Source: Leptolyngbyaceae cyanobacterium M33_DOE_097
GTDB lineage: Bacteria; Cyanobacteriota; Cyanobacteriia; Leptolyngbyales; Leptolyngbyaceae
Direction: 5' to 3'
DNA length: 38,033 bases
Assembly: GCA_015296075.1 (NCBI GenBank)
Contig: DVDV01000070.1
Coordinates: 1-38,033, forward strand
Shown: positions 25,593 to 35,054 of the stretch, piece by piece
How the letters are laid out: the number at the start of each line of letters is the position of its first letter
How positions within the stretch are numbered: the first letter of the stretch is position 1
Program-made: the position numbers and the translations under genes
The notes under the pieces: generated by a model
Databases searched by the model: none
The model's input: only the letters and a program-made list of their open reading frames with translations
Told to the model about the DNA's origin: nothing

Positions 25593-28028
25593 ATGCGAAT
25601 TTCTCTGAATTGGTTAAAAGAACTGGTTGAGATCACGATGAGTCCCGCTGAGCTAGCCGATTTGCTAACAATGGCAGGGTTTGAGGTTGAAGATATTGAA
25701 GATCGTCGCACCTGGGCAGATGGCGTCGTTGTTGGCAAAGTGCTCGATCGCCAACCGCACCCAAACGCAGACAAGCTCAGCGTCTGTCAGGTAGACATCG
25801 GTGCCGAGACCCCTTCAACGATTGTGTGCGGCGCAGCAAATGTAAAAGCAGGCTTATACGTGCCCGTGGCAACGCTTGGCACCTATTTACCCAAAATTGA
25901 TTTGAAGATTAAACCCGCTAAACTACGCGGTGTTCAGTCTGAGGGCATGATCTGCTCACTCTCCGAACTGGGCTTAGTCAAAGAATCCGAAGGGATCCAT
26001 AGCTTCGCGGATGAGACGGTGGCGATCGGAGCCGATGTGCGCCCGTTATTAGGCTTGGATGATGTCATCTTAGATTTAACATCCACGGCAAATCGAGCCG
26101 ATGCCTTGAGTATGGTTGGCATTGCGCGTGAAGTTGCCGCTTTGACGGGGGCAAAATTGACCCTGCCTGAGCCGGAAGCTCCCACTATCCCAGCAGATGC
26201 AAGTAAGTTGACGCTTAAGATTGCCGAGACTCAAGCCTGCCCAACTTATATTGGCACCGTGATTGAGTCAGTAAAAATTGCCCCTTCTCCTGTCTGGTTA
26301 CAGCAACGGTTACAGGCAGCTGGAGTCCGCCCGATTAACAATGTGGTCGATGCCACAAACTACGTCCTCTTAGAGTCGGGACAACCCCTGCACGCCTTCG
26401 ATCGCGATCGCCTACAACAGGTGATTGGCGACGCATCACTCCAGATGGAAGTGCGCTTTGCTGAAGCGGGCGAAACCCTGAAAACGCTGGATGGTCAGGT
26501 GCGATCGCTGAGTGAGACAAACCTTTTGATTACGGCCAACAACCATCCCGTTGCCCTGGCAGGTGTGATGGGAGGCGAAGCAACTGAGGTCTTTGAAGGC
26601 ACGACCAATCTAATGCTAGAAGCCGCTCTGTTTGACTCAGCCGTAATTCGTCGCTCGGCTCGCGCTCAAGGTCTGCGCACTGAAGCATCGGCTCGTTATG
26701 AGCGGGGTGTGAATGAAGCAGAGTTAGGGCTAGCTTGCCGCCGAGCGATCGATCTCATTCGCGAAATGGCAGGCGGTGAGTTGGTCAGTCAGGCGATCGC
26801 CGATCATCGGGGCAACCAAACCCACACCCGCTCGATTGAGCTGCGCTTAGGGCGGATTAACCAAATCTTAGGGCCAACCCAACTCAACGGAGATATGGGT
26901 GAGCTACAACCAGCTGATGTCGAGCGAATTTTGCAAGCCCTTGGTTGTACGATTTCACCCATCAGTCCAACCCAAAGCTGGACGGTGACGGTTCCACCTT
27001 ATCGCTATCGTGACCTGGAACGCGAGATTGACCTGATTGAGGAGATTGCCCGCGTCTACGGTTACAACAACTTCTGCGACACCTTACCCGAAAAAACAGA
27101 ACCGGGTTATCTGTCTGTCGAGGAGGAGTTAAAGCGCAAGATTCGTGAAGTGTTTCGAGCGATCGGGCTGACCGAAGCGACTCATTACTCTGTCACCAAA
27201 CCGGAGGGCGATCGCCAAATTGTCATCACAAACCCACTATTTAGTGAATACTCTGCCCTGCGGACAAATCTATTGAGTGGGTTGATTGATGCGTTTGAAT
27301 ACAACCTGGAGCAAGGGAATGGTTCGCTGAATGCCTTTGAGATTGGGCGCGTCTTTTGGTCAGACGAAGACGGCTTGCGGGAAGCCGAGTCGCTGGGTGG
27401 TGTAATTGGTGGCGACCCAACTCAAGGGAAGTGGCAACGGGCTGGACGCGATCAACCGTTGAATTGGTATGAAGCCAAGGGCTTGCTTGACAGTGCCTTT
27501 CAACGCTTAGGGCTAACGGTTGAATATCAACCTGATCGCCGCGATCCTCGTTTGCATCCAGGCCGCACCGCCTCTTTGTGGATTGATGGGGTGCGACTGG
27601 GGACGTTTGGGCAACTGCACCCTCAACTTCGCCGGGAAAAAGGCCTACCCGAAGCTGTATTTGGGTTTGAGCTTGATTTAGAAGTGTTGCTCGACGAGTT
27701 AAATGACGATGCATCCGTTGTGCGGCTATTTAAGCCTTACTCGGCCTATCCGGCATCTGATCGCGATATTGCTTTCTTCGTCAGTACGAATACCCTCGTG
27801 CGTGAACTAGAGCGCACGATCTGGCAAGCCGGAGGCACCCTGCTTGAATCGGTTGAGCTGTTTGACGAATATCGGGGGGATAATGTCGCTGAGGGGCAAC
27901 GCAGCCTTGCGTTCCGTTTAGTCTATCGGGCGGGCGATCGCACTCTAACTGATGACGACATTGAACCTGTTCACCAGAAGGTGCGCGAAACGCTGGTTGA
28001 TAAGTTTCGGGTTGAGCTGCGCAGCTAA
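25593..28028 (+). CDS. pheT: Phenylalanine--tRNA ligase beta subunit
   Basis: The beta chain of the alpha2-beta2 synthetase that charges tRNA-Phe. The 811 residues show the full domain order: an N-terminal start ([13 protein letters not shown]), the OB-fold tRNA-binding domain ([15 protein letters not shown] at ~55-70), the B3/B4 editing domain, B5 (near [22 protein letters not shown]), the catalytic-like core, and a C-terminal anticodon-binding FDX-ACB domain (from [12 protein letters not shown]). Length is normal. The alpha-subunit gene pheS is not adjacent, as in most cyanobacteria. A YciI gene follows after 55 bp. Confidence 0.97.
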   Translation: MRISLNWLKELVEITMSPAELADLLTMAGFEVEDIEDRRTWADGVVVGKVLDRQPHPNADKLSVCQVDIGAETPSTIVCGAANVKAGLYVPVATLGTYLPKIDLKIKPAKLRGVQSEGMICSLSELGLVKESEGIHSFADETVAIGADVRPLLGLDDVILDLTSTANRADALSMVGIAREVAALTGAKLTLPEPEAPTIPADASKLTLKIAETQACPTYIGTVIESVKIAPSPVWLQQRLQAAGVRPINNVVDATNYVLLESGQPLHAFDRDRLQQVIGDASLQMEVRFAEAGETLKTLDGQVRSLSETNLLITANNHPVALAGVMGGEATEVFEGTTNLMLEAALFDSAVIRRSARAQGLRTEASARYERGVNEAELGLACRRAIDLIREMAGGELVSQAIADHRGNQTHTRSIELRLGRINQILGPTQLNGDMGELQPADVERILQALGCTISPISPTQSWTVTVPPYRYRDLEREIDLIEEIARVYGYNNFCDTLPEKTEPGYLSVEEELKRKIREVFRAIGLTEATHYSVTKPEGDRQIVITNPLFSEYSALRTNLLSGLIDAFEYNLEQGNGSLNAFEIGRVFWSDEDGLREAESLGGVIGGDPTQGKWQRAGRDQPLNWYEAKGLLDSAFQRLGLTVEYQPDRRDPRLHPGRTASLWIDGVRLGTFGQLHPQLRREKGLPEAVFGFELDLEVLLDELNDDASVVRLFKPYSAYPASDRDIAFFVSTNTLVRELERTIWQAGGTLLESVELFDEYRGDNVAEGQRSLAFRLVYRAGDRTLTDDDIEPVHQKVRETLVDKFRVELRS

Positions 28029-28083
28029 CCCCACAATCTGCTTTCTATCTAGACTGTGTTTTTTTGAAGTAAACCTAGCGCTC

Positions 28084-28353
28084 ATGCCTAAATACGTTCT
28101 CACTGGCTCCTATTGCGAGGATGTGCTCGAAAAGCGGGCACCTTATCGGCAAGCCCATTTGGATGGGTTAGCCAAACAAAAAGAAAGCGGGGTTTTAATT
28201 ACAATCGGCCCAACGCAAGACTTAAAGCTGGTATTCGGGATTTATGATGCACCTGACGAAACAACAGTACGTCAGTTGATTGAATCGGATCCCTACTGGC
28301 AGAATGGCATCTGGACTGAATACGATGTGAAAGAGTGGATCCAGGCACTTTAG
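28084..28353 (+). CDS. YciI family protein
   Basis: The 89-residue protein is a single YciI (ferredoxin-like dimeric alpha/beta) domain: PKYVLTGSYCEDVLEKR at the start, HLDGLAKQKESGVLITIGPT with the conserved His and Asp near residue 24-26, and DPYWQNGIW near the end. YciI proteins are small stand-alone enzymes or sensors of poorly known function. ATG 28084 is the start; the frame extends upstream into pheT but that part is out of family. It could share the pheT transcript. Confidence 0.85.
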   Translation: MPKYVLTGSYCEDVLEKRAPYRQAHLDGLAKQKESGVLITIGPTQDLKLVFGIYDAPDETTVRQLIESDPYWQNGIWTEYDVKEWIQAL

Positions 28354-28666
28354 GCTTCTACTTTGGGTTAAATACCCGCTCAGCAAACCCGCCCCTGATA
28401 AATTAATCTGACTTCACACCACTCAAATCTCTAAGAGTCGTGGGTCTAAAGCCTTTAAGAGGCGGGTTTTACCAAGATGGGGCATCTAATGCGAATATGG
28501 ACAAATTTTTTGCGTGATTTGAGCGATCGCCGGAAGTTAGCAAAACGTCGAAAACGGCTTGCCCAATTCTCCGGAACTTGGACTTTACCTGTGCTGTCTA
28601 CCCTCATGTTTCACGTCAACCAATCCACGGACTACTACTTCACGCTGAATCAAAAGGCAGCAAAGA
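28354..28666. other. Gap between YciI and the ABC gene, holding a 9-bp inverted repeat
   Basis: No convincing gene is present. AAACCCGCC (28385-28393) is fully complementary to GGCGGGTTT (28461-28469), 67 bp apart, with smaller hairpins inside (GCCT-TTAAG-AGGC at 28451-28464). On the plus strand a short T-run follows, so it may be a terminator with a structured insert, or the ends of an 85-bp miniature element. Confidence 0.45.
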
Positions 28667-30067
28667 ATGAGCGAAATTGCGGTTGCAGTTAACAATGTAT
28701 CCAAGTGCTTCCGACGCTACCATCGTCCAGTTGATCGGTTAAAAGAGTTGCTGTTGCCCGGCAGAAGTCAGGCACAGGAATTTTGGGCCTTGCGAAATGT
28801 CAGTCTAGAAATTCCGAAAGGGCATACGGTTGGTATTGTTGGGCGGAACGGGTCGGGCAAAAGTACCCTGCTTCAAATCATTGCAGGCACACTTCGCCCA
28901 ACAATGGGAAACGTGACTGTCAATGGACGCATCGCTGCTTTATTAGAACTCGGTAGTGGGTTTAACCCTGAGTTTACAGGGCGGCAAAATGTTTTTTTTA
29001 ATGGTCGTTTGTTAGGGCTAACCCCGCAAGAAATCGAAGCCAAATTTGACAGCATCTGGGAGTTTTCTGAGATTGGTGATTTTATTGATCAGCCCGTCAA
29101 AACTTACTCAAGCGGTATGTTTATTCGTCTTGCATTTGCAGTGGCGATTAGTGTTAATCCCGATATTTTAGTGATTGACGAAGCCCTCTCGGTTGGAGAT
29201 GAAGCCTTTCAGCGCAAATGTTACGTTCGAATTCAAGACATTCAAGACCGCGGAGGAACTATTTTATTTGTTTCGCATTCGGCTAACAATGTGACCGAGT
29301 TTTGTGATTCTGCTGTTCTTTTAGATCACGGTGAACTGCTGTTAGAAGGCTCTGCAAAACTGGTGATCTCAAAGTATCAGAATTTGATTTATGCGGCGGG
29401 CGATCGCGTAGAAGCGATTCGGCAAGAAATTAGGCTCCTCAATCAAACTTCTCTCACTTTTGAGTCTGAATCAATTTCTCATCTGCCTGAGCCTGAAGTG
29501 GTTGGGCCTGCGTCTGAAGCAGAGCAAAGCTCTCTAGATGAGGCTTATATTCCTGAACTCGCACCTAAGAGTACGATTTTCTATCATTCTCATAGGGCAA
29601 AGATTGAAAATCCTCACATCACAACTCTTTCTGGACAAAAGGTCAATGTCCTCACTCGCCGAAAAAAGTATGTTTATACATATAGTGTCAAATTTACAGA
29701 AACGGCTCACAACGTAAAGTTTGGCATGTTGATCAAGACGAACACGGGCGCACCTTTGGGAGGTGCTACGACCCATGCGCGTTATCAATCGATTGAGCGA
29801 GTTGAGGCAGGTACTCAAATGACAATCAAATTTACGTTTCCATGCTTGTTACAGCCTGGAGTGTATTTCTTAAACGCGGGTGTAATAGCTCTAGACGAAG
29901 ACCGAGAGATTTTTTTAGACCGACAGATTGATGCTGCTATGTTTCGGGTTCAGTTTCAGAAAGATTTATATGCAACTGAGAGCATCGACTTTTTGATTGA
30001 GCCAAAGTACGAAATTTGCCAAGCTGTCGATGAATTTTCTAATTACTCAGGCAAAAAAACGCTTTGA
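28667..30067 (+). CDS. Wzt-like polysaccharide ABC transporter ATP-binding protein
   Basis: The N-terminal ~245 residues are an ABC ATPase of the polysaccharide/teichoic acid export class: Walker A GRNGSGKST at 59-67, IAALLELGSGFNPEFTGRQN typical of this class at ~89-108, signature SSGM at 148-151, and Walker B ILVIDEALSVGD at 167-178. After a linker, residues ~305-450 match the Wzt C-terminal carbohydrate-binding domain (beta sandwich) that recognises the finished glycan. The 466-residue length fits. The membrane partner (Wzm) would normally sit directly upstream and is absent here, so it must be elsewhere. The gene is the first of a module with an APS kinase and a sulfotransferase on the same strand. 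Confidence 0.9.
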   Translation: MSEIAVAVNNVSKCFRRYHRPVDRLKELLLPGRSQAQEFWALRNVSLEIPKGHTVGIVGRNGSGKSTLLQIIAGTLRPTMGNVTVNGRIAALLELGSGFNPEFTGRQNVFFNGRLLGLTPQEIEAKFDSIWEFSEIGDFIDQPVKTYSSGMFIRLAFAVAISVNPDILVIDEALSVGDEAFQRKCYVRIQDIQDRGGTILFVSHSANNVTEFCDSAVLLDHGELLLEGSAKLVISKYQNLIYAAGDRVEAIRQEIRLLNQTSLTFESESISHLPEPEVVGPASEAEQSSLDEAYIPELAPKSTIFYHSHRAKIENPHITTLSGQKVNVLTRRKKYVYTYSVKFTETAHNVKFGMLIKTNTGAPLGGATTHARYQSIERVEAGTQMTIKFTFPCLLQPGVYFLNAGVIALDEDREIFLDRQIDAAMFRVQFQKDLYATESIDFLIEPKYEICQAVDEFSNYSGKKTL

Positions 30068-30241
30068 GGTCGCGATCGCAGTAGGTGAAGGTGACAAAAG
30101 GTTGACCAAAAACGCTAGGCTAGATCACCTGAAGGTCATATCTCAGGATTTAGCTGTGGCCACTTGCCCAATTTTAGATTTTTCTTTTGTAAAGAAAATT
30201 CAGTGATCGCCCCGATTAAGTGCCTTTGAAGGAAGATACGA

Positions 30242-30778
30242 ATGAACAGTTCTCAAAAAACAGGCTTCACCTGCTGGCTGACAGGGCTTTCTGGGGCGGG
30301 GAAGTCAACGCTTGCGACGGCTCTGTCTGATGCTTTAGTGGGGCAGCAAGTTGCTCACGAACTGTTGGATGGCGATGTCGTTCGGACGAATCTTTCAAAG
30401 GGGTTAGGGTTCTCTCGTGAAGACAGAGATACCAACGTTTTACGGGTTGGTTTTGTCTGTAGTTTGTTGAACAAACATTCGATCAACACCATAGTTGCGC
30501 TGATCTCTCCCTACGAAGAGACGCGGGCAAAGTTACGAGCAATGTTACCAGGGTTCATTGAAATTTATGTCAACTGCCCTTTAGACGTTTGTATTGAACG
30601 TGACCCAAAAGGCTTATATAGACGAGCGATCGCAGGAGAAATCCCGGAATTCACAGGCATCTCATCGCCTTACGAACCACCTAATTCACCTGAAATCATT
30701 GTTTCAACCCATCAGGAGACAGTTGAGGAATCGGTTGACAAGATTTTGAATTATTTAAGTACCCATTGTTTTCTCTAA
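30242..30778 (+). CDS. cysC: Adenylylsulfate (APS) kinase
   Basis: This enzyme phosphorylates APS to PAPS, the sulfate donor for sulfotransferases. The 178-residue product has the P-loop GLSGAGKS at residues 15-22, LDGDVVRTNL at 42-51 (APS-binding region), GFSREDRDTNVLRVGFV, the ISPY motif at ~88-91, and the conserved NCPLDVCIERDPKGLYRRA region. GGAAG shortly before ATG 30242 supports the start. It lies 174 bp after the ABC gene and 44 bp before a sulfotransferase, which suggests PAPS is made for that enzyme rather than only for sulfate reduction. Confidence 0.93.
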   Translation: MNSSQKTGFTCWLTGLSGAGKSTLATALSDALVGQQVAHELLDGDVVRTNLSKGLGFSREDRDTNVLRVGFVCSLLNKHSINTIVALISPYEETRAKLRAMLPGFIEIYVNCPLDVCIERDPKGLYRRAIAGEIPEFTGISSPYEPPNSPEIIVSTHQETVEESVDKILNYLSTHCFL

Positions 30779-30822
30779 TACCTGGTTAAGCAGGCATCAC
30801 CAATTTCGTAGACACATTTGAA

Positions 30823-32103
30823 ATGGAAACAGCATCCTCTCATCTTTCCAGTAAAGCCGTTCCTCTAGTCATTACAGGGATGCATCGGTCTGGGACTTCG
30901 TTGGCTGCCTCACTCTTGCAAAGTAGCGGTGTAGATGTCGGCAAGCGCTTGATGGGAGCCAGCGAATTCAACCGTAAAGGTCATTTTGAGAACCTTGACT
31001 TTGTTAATTTTCACCGCTCAGTTTTAGAGTCACAAGGGTTACACGAAGCTGGCTGGACATTGCAAGACACCTTTGAGATCACGTATCCACAGGTACAGCA
31101 AGCTCAGCAAATTATTGAACAAAACACGATCGCCCCTATCTGGGGCTGGAAAGACCCCCGTACCACTCTATTTCTCGACTTTTGGGCCAACTTATTGCCT
31201 GATGCTAAATTCCTTTTTCTGTATCGGGCACCCTGGGAAGTTGTAGATTCTCTGTTGCGCCGATCGCCCATTGATAAAGATATTTTTTTAGAGCGCCCTG
31301 ATTACGCGGTGCAAATGTGGCTGCACTACAACCAGAAAGTTTTGCAATTTTGTGAACGATTTCCTGAGCGATCGCTGCTGGTGAGCGTTGATTCACTAAC
31401 CCATCAGGTTGCCACTGTGATTACGGCAGTGAACACCAAATTTGGGCTTGATTTGGCGCATCCTGACAGCAACATCTACGATCAATCGCTCTTACACACT
31501 GAAATCTCAAAAACTAGCAGACCCTGCTTAATTCAGCATTATGTGCCAGAAGCTATCTCTGTTTATGAAGCGTTAACCCGCAAAGAAGTTGCTATGTTAC
31601 AAAGCGAGGTCGATCAATCCTGGTTAACCGCTTTAGAGCTAAGCACTGGCTTAGACTGGGCATTTCAAGACTGGCTAGAGCAACATCGATTGCGGCACGA
31701 GTTGAAGACGTTGCAACAAGGTCAAGCATCCTACCAGCAACATCGAGAGCATCTTGAGCAAGAGGTTAGTCGGTTTGCTAACGAAAGTGCGTCCTTGAAA
31801 GAGCAAGTCGATATATTGGCAACAGATCTCGCGGCAGCTCGTCATGAGTTGGCACAGGCACAGGCGAATTTAGCCGCTCGCGAAGCTGCTTTAGCCCAAT
31901 TGCAACAACATCAACACCAAGCTTTAGCCGAGTTGCAGCATCAACGCGAGGCAGAAAATCAGCAGCAGCAACAAATGATTCAACAATTGAGTGAATCATT
32001 AACGACAGCTAAAGCCCAAATAGCTGCTATAGAAACCAGCAAGTTTTGGAAAATACGGCAGCGTTGGTTTGGGCTAAAGCGAAAAATAGGGATCAATCGC
32101 TAA
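30823..32103 (+). CDS. PAPS-dependent sulfotransferase with C-terminal coiled coil
   Basis: The N-terminal ~280 residues are a sulfotransferase fold: the 5'-phosphosulfate loop ITGMHRSGTSLAAS at 17-30, WGWKDPRTTLF at 107-117, and FLYRAPWEVVDSLLRR at ~132-147 carrying the Arg and Ser expected to bind the 3'-phosphate. Residues ~285-410 are a Gln/Ala-rich coiled coil, and the protein ends in KFWKIRQRWFGLKRKIG, an amphipathic basic tail also seen on many cyanobacterial polysaccharide enzymes, which may attach the enzyme to membrane or complex. It follows the APS kinase by 44 bp. The likely acceptor is a cell-surface glycan handled by the neighbouring exporter; the acceptor itself is not shown. 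Confidence 0.85.
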   Translation: METASSHLSSKAVPLVITGMHRSGTSLAASLLQSSGVDVGKRLMGASEFNRKGHFENLDFVNFHRSVLESQGLHEAGWTLQDTFEITYPQVQQAQQIIEQNTIAPIWGWKDPRTTLFLDFWANLLPDAKFLFLYRAPWEVVDSLLRRSPIDKDIFLERPDYAVQMWLHYNQKVLQFCERFPERSLLVSVDSLTHQVATVITAVNTKFGLDLAHPDSNIYDQSLLHTEISKTSRPCLIQHYVPEAISVYEALTRKEVAMLQSEVDQSWLTALELSTGLDWAFQDWLEQHRLRHELKTLQQGQASYQQHREHLEQEVSRFANESASLKEQVDILATDLAAARHELAQAQANLAAREAALAQLQQHQHQALAELQHQREAENQQQQQMIQQLSESLTTAKAQIAAIETSKFWKIRQRWFGLKRKIGINR

Positions 32104-32396
32104 ACAAGAGAAGACTGGCACAAAAATTTCGATTGCTGGCATGTGAAGCCTACCAATTACCCTAAAATGCGGCTACGACTGGAAGTAGAGGCATACGGAA
32201 GCTCTTTTCATTGGAGTTTAGTTGCCGATCGCCTCTCATAACGCACGTGGAGGCTTGATAAGATATAGCATTGGTCAGACTGTTGAACCCAACAACAGTT
32301 CAGTTCGAGCAGTCGGACGGTGACCAAATAGCCATTCTGACGCGAGCGATCGCAACGGCAGTAGAAGTCAAACCTAAGCATCTAGGGGCAAATGCA

Positions 32397-34382
32397 ATGA
32401 CGCGAATTGCGAACTATGCCATGAGTGAAAAAGAGCGGCAAAACCTGAGCCAGCTCGTGGTCAATTATGAGCTGGTGAGATCATTACCTGAGATCTGGCA
32501 GCAAGCCGCAAGCCGGTTTGGCGATCGCATAGCCTTACATGCACCCCATCTTAAACCCGAAGTGAAGGTGACTTACGCTCAGCTATATGACCAGATTCGC
32601 TGCTTTGCCTCAGCGTTACAGGTGCTCGGCATTCAGGTTGGCGATCGGATTGCCTTTTTCTCGGATAACAGCCCCCGTTGGATTGTGGCTGACCAGGGTA
32701 TGATGCTGGCTGGTGCTGTCAACGCCGTTCGTAGCTCGCAAGCCGAAAAAGAAGAATTGTTCTTTTTAGCCAGTAATAGTGGCGCGATCGCCCTGGTGGT
32801 AGAAGATAACGCTACCCTGAAGCTACTGCGCGATCGCCTGTCAGATCTGCCTCTCCGCTTTATCGCTTTACTGAGCGACGAAACGCCACCAACCGATCTC
32901 AACATCAAAGTGTTGAATTACAGCCAACTGATGGAGCTAGGTGCCAATCATCCCCTCCAGGCGGTAGAGCGCAATCTCGACGACCTGGCAACGCTGATCT
33001 ACACCTCTGGCACCACTGGCAAACCCAAAGGAGCTATGCTCAGCCACGGCAACCTGCTGCACCAAGTCACAACATTGGGCAGTGTGGTGCAACCCAAACC
33101 TGGCGATCGCGTGCTTAGCATTTTGCCAACCTGGCACGCCTACGAGCGCAGTGCAGAATACTTCTTGCTGTCTCAAGGTTGCACACAAATCTACACCAGC
33201 ATTCGCACGATTAAGAAAGACCTGGCAAAGTTTAAGCCGCAGTTTATGGTCAGCGTTCCTCGTATCTGGGAGTCTGTTTATGAGGGCATTCAAAAGCAAT
33301 TTAAGGAACAACCCGCCAGTCGCCAAAAGCTGATCCACTTCTTTTTGGATGCCAGCCAGAACTACATTGCAGCTCGGCGGATTGTGCAAGGTATGGATTT
33401 GCTTCGTCCTCAACCTGCAGTTGGTGAGCGCATTGCAGCCCTACTCAAAATGGTGGCTTTTGCACCACTCCATGCGTTGGGCGAGAAGATTGTCTACAAA
33501 AAGGTGCGCACGGCCGTTACGGGTGGCGAGTTTCGTCAGGCAATTAGCGGTGGCGGTTCCCTTGCGAAGCATATTGACGACTTTTTTGAGATTGTTGGGG
33601 TTGAGGTGTTGGTCGGTTATGGCTTGACTGAGACTTCCCCGGTTACAAACGCCCGTCGCCCCTGGCGTAACTTGCGGGGGTCTTCTGGGCAACCCATTCC
33701 AGGAACCGAAATTCGTATTGTGGATCCTGAAACGCGCCAACCTTTGCCACAAGGAAAGCGTGGCTTAGTGCTAATTCGGGGGCCACAGGTGATGCAAGGC
33801 TATTACCAAAATCCAGAAGCCACTCAAAAGGCGATCGACTCCAATGGCTGGTTTGACAGTGGCGATTTGGGTTGGGTCACAGCTCAAAACGACCTTGTGT
33901 TAACCGGGCGAGCAAAAGATACGATCGTGCTGACCAATGGTGAAAATATTGAGCCACAACCGATCGAAGATGCGTGCTTACGCAGTCCGCTGGTTGGCCA
34001 GATCATGCTGGTGGGCCAAGACCAAAAAAGTATTGGCGCGCTTGTCATTCCAAATTTGGAAGCTTTAGAACCCTGGTTAGCTGGCAAAGGGCTTCGGTTG
34101 AATTTGCCCGAAGAGGTGCGATCGCCCGATTCTCCATTAGTCAAGGACCCGGCTTTACTAGCAGAGCTAAATCGGCGTGAGATCATTGATGCATTGCGCC
34201 CAGAACTCAACCGCGAAGTACAAAATCGACCGGGCTACCGAATCGACGATCGCATTGGCCCAATTCGTTTAATTTTGGAACCGTTTTCGATTGAAAATGG
34301 ACTGCTCACTCAAACCCTGAAAGTTCGTCGCAATGTCGTTATGGAACGCTACCAAGGTATGATTAACGAGATGTTCGCTTGA
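32397..34382 (+). CDS. Long-chain acyl-CoA/acyl-ACP synthetase (AMP-dependent)
   Basis: An ANL-superfamily ligase that activates fatty acids via an acyl-adenylate; in cyanobacteria such enzymes usually act as acyl-ACP synthetase (Aas), recycling fatty acids released from membrane lipids. The P-loop-like motif LIYTSGTTGKPKGAMLSHGN lies at ~200-220, the adenylate motif GYGLTETSPVTNARRP follows, then GWFDSGDLGW and the hinge near LTGRAKDTIVL. ATG 32397 is chosen because AGGGG at 32384-32388 sits 8 bp upstream and the protein then has the usual 661 residues; a TTG at 32271 would add a non-family extension. ATG 32418 is another possibility. It is co-transcribed with the YlqD gene 7 bp downstream. 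Confidence 0.88.
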   Translation: MTRIANYAMSEKERQNLSQLVVNYELVRSLPEIWQQAASRFGDRIALHAPHLKPEVKVTYAQLYDQIRCFASALQVLGIQVGDRIAFFSDNSPRWIVADQGMMLAGAVNAVRSSQAEKEELFFLASNSGAIALVVEDNATLKLLRDRLSDLPLRFIALLSDETPPTDLNIKVLNYSQLMELGANHPLQAVERNLDDLATLIYTSGTTGKPKGAMLSHGNLLHQVTTLGSVVQPKPGDRVLSILPTWHAYERSAEYFLLSQGCTQIYTSIRTIKKDLAKFKPQFMVSVPRIWESVYEGIQKQFKEQPASRQKLIHFFLDASQNYIAARRIVQGMDLLRPQPAVGERIAALLKMVAFAPLHALGEKIVYKKVRTAVTGGEFRQAISGGGSLAKHIDDFFEIVGVEVLVGYGLTETSPVTNARRPWRNLRGSSGQPIPGTEIRIVDPETRQPLPQGKRGLVLIRGPQVMQGYYQNPEATQKAIDSNGWFDSGDLGWVTAQNDLVLTGRAKDTIVLTNGENIEPQPIEDACLRSPLVGQIMLVGQDQKSIGALVIPNLEALEPWLAGKGLRLNLPEEVRSPDSPLVKDPALLAELNRREIIDALRPELNREVQNRPGYRIDDRIGPIRLILEPFSIENGLLTQTLKVRRNVVMERYQGMINEMFA

Positions 34383-34389
34383 GTCATAT

Positions 34390-34839
34390 ATGGATGCCTC
34401 TCAGTCTCCTCTAGTTTTACGACGGTCAGTAAATGTAAAGGCGATCGTCACTTCCCGTTGGAAAGAAGAAGCGCAACAACAGTTGCAAGCTCAAATTAAC
34501 CAGCTTGATAGCCAACTGCAACAGTTGGAGATGCAAGCACAGCGCATGATTGCTGAAATTCAAAAGCAATCACTTGTGCCTCCCGGACCTGAAACGACCC
34601 AACAGATCGAAAGCATTCAGGGGCAAGTTAACCAGCGCAAAAGTGAGTTTTTAGAGCAAAAGAATCAGGTGCTTCAACAACTCCAGCAAGTACAGATGTT
34701 GGAGTTCAATCAAGAGGTCAATCAGGGACAGATTGAAAGCACATTTGACGTAAAAGTTGGTGACAACTTGATTGAGAAAATGCAAGTTGAAATCGTTCTC
34801 CGTGATGGAGTGATTGAAGAAATTCGTGGCAACCTGTGA
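34390..34839 (+). CDS. YlqD family protein
   Basis: The 149-residue protein fits the YlqD family: a short start with VLRRSVNVKAIVTSRWKEE, a central Gln-rich coiled coil (~25-110), and a small C-terminal beta part (FDVKVGDNLIEKMQVEIVLR, then GVIEEIRG). Function is unknown; in Bacillus the gene neighbours ribosome-assembly genes. It starts 7 bp after the acyl-ACP synthetase stop, so both are probably made from one mRNA. Confidence 0.8.
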   Translation: MDASQSPLVLRRSVNVKAIVTSRWKEEAQQQLQAQINQLDSQLQQLEMQAQRMIAEIQKQSLVPPGPETTQQIESIQGQVNQRKSEFLEQKNQVLQQLQQVQMLEFNQEVNQGQIESTFDVKVGDNLIEKMQVEIVLRDGVIEEIRGNL

Positions 34840-34909
34840 GACTGAAATGAGCTACCCTCAATCCGATAAAATTGGATGATGCGAGTAGACCGAGTTTCGT
34901 AACTAAAGC

Positions 34910-34942
34910 GGGGGTACATTGCTCAGTGGTTTTGTATCCCCC
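34910..34942. other. Hairpin downstream of the YlqD gene
   Basis: GGGGGTAC (34910-34917) pairs with GTA-T-CCCCC (34934-34942) with one bulged T. No T-run follows. It may stabilise or end the upstream transcript, or sit in the leader of the E2 gene. A 12-bp palindrome GGGCGATCGCCC built on HIP1 lies at 34990-35001. Confidence 0.35.
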
Positions 34943-35054
34943 GAATTGGGTGCAACTTTGATTGAGACGATTTCAACTTAGCACTCTCAGGGCGATCGCC
35001 CAAATCACTGATCATTTATCTACATCTTTGCTAAAGCTTGGGAGCGCCATATCC

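Noticed and set aside
27241-27714. 157-codon minus-strand frame inside pheT
   Set aside because: Wholly inside a well-conserved gene, composition typical of an antisense shadow.
28477-28692. 71-codon frame just before the Wzt-like gene
   Set aside because: Considered as a Wzm remnant, but it is basic, has no membrane segments, and overlaps the ABC start by 26 bp; no support.
32271-32396. Longer N-terminus of the acyl-ACP synthetase from TTG 32271
   Set aside because: The extension is not family-like and a good ribosome-binding site precedes ATG 32397.
32937-33413. 158-codon minus-strand frame inside the acyl-ACP synthetase gene
   Set aside because: Overlaps the conserved AMP-binding motif region of the real gene; no start signals.
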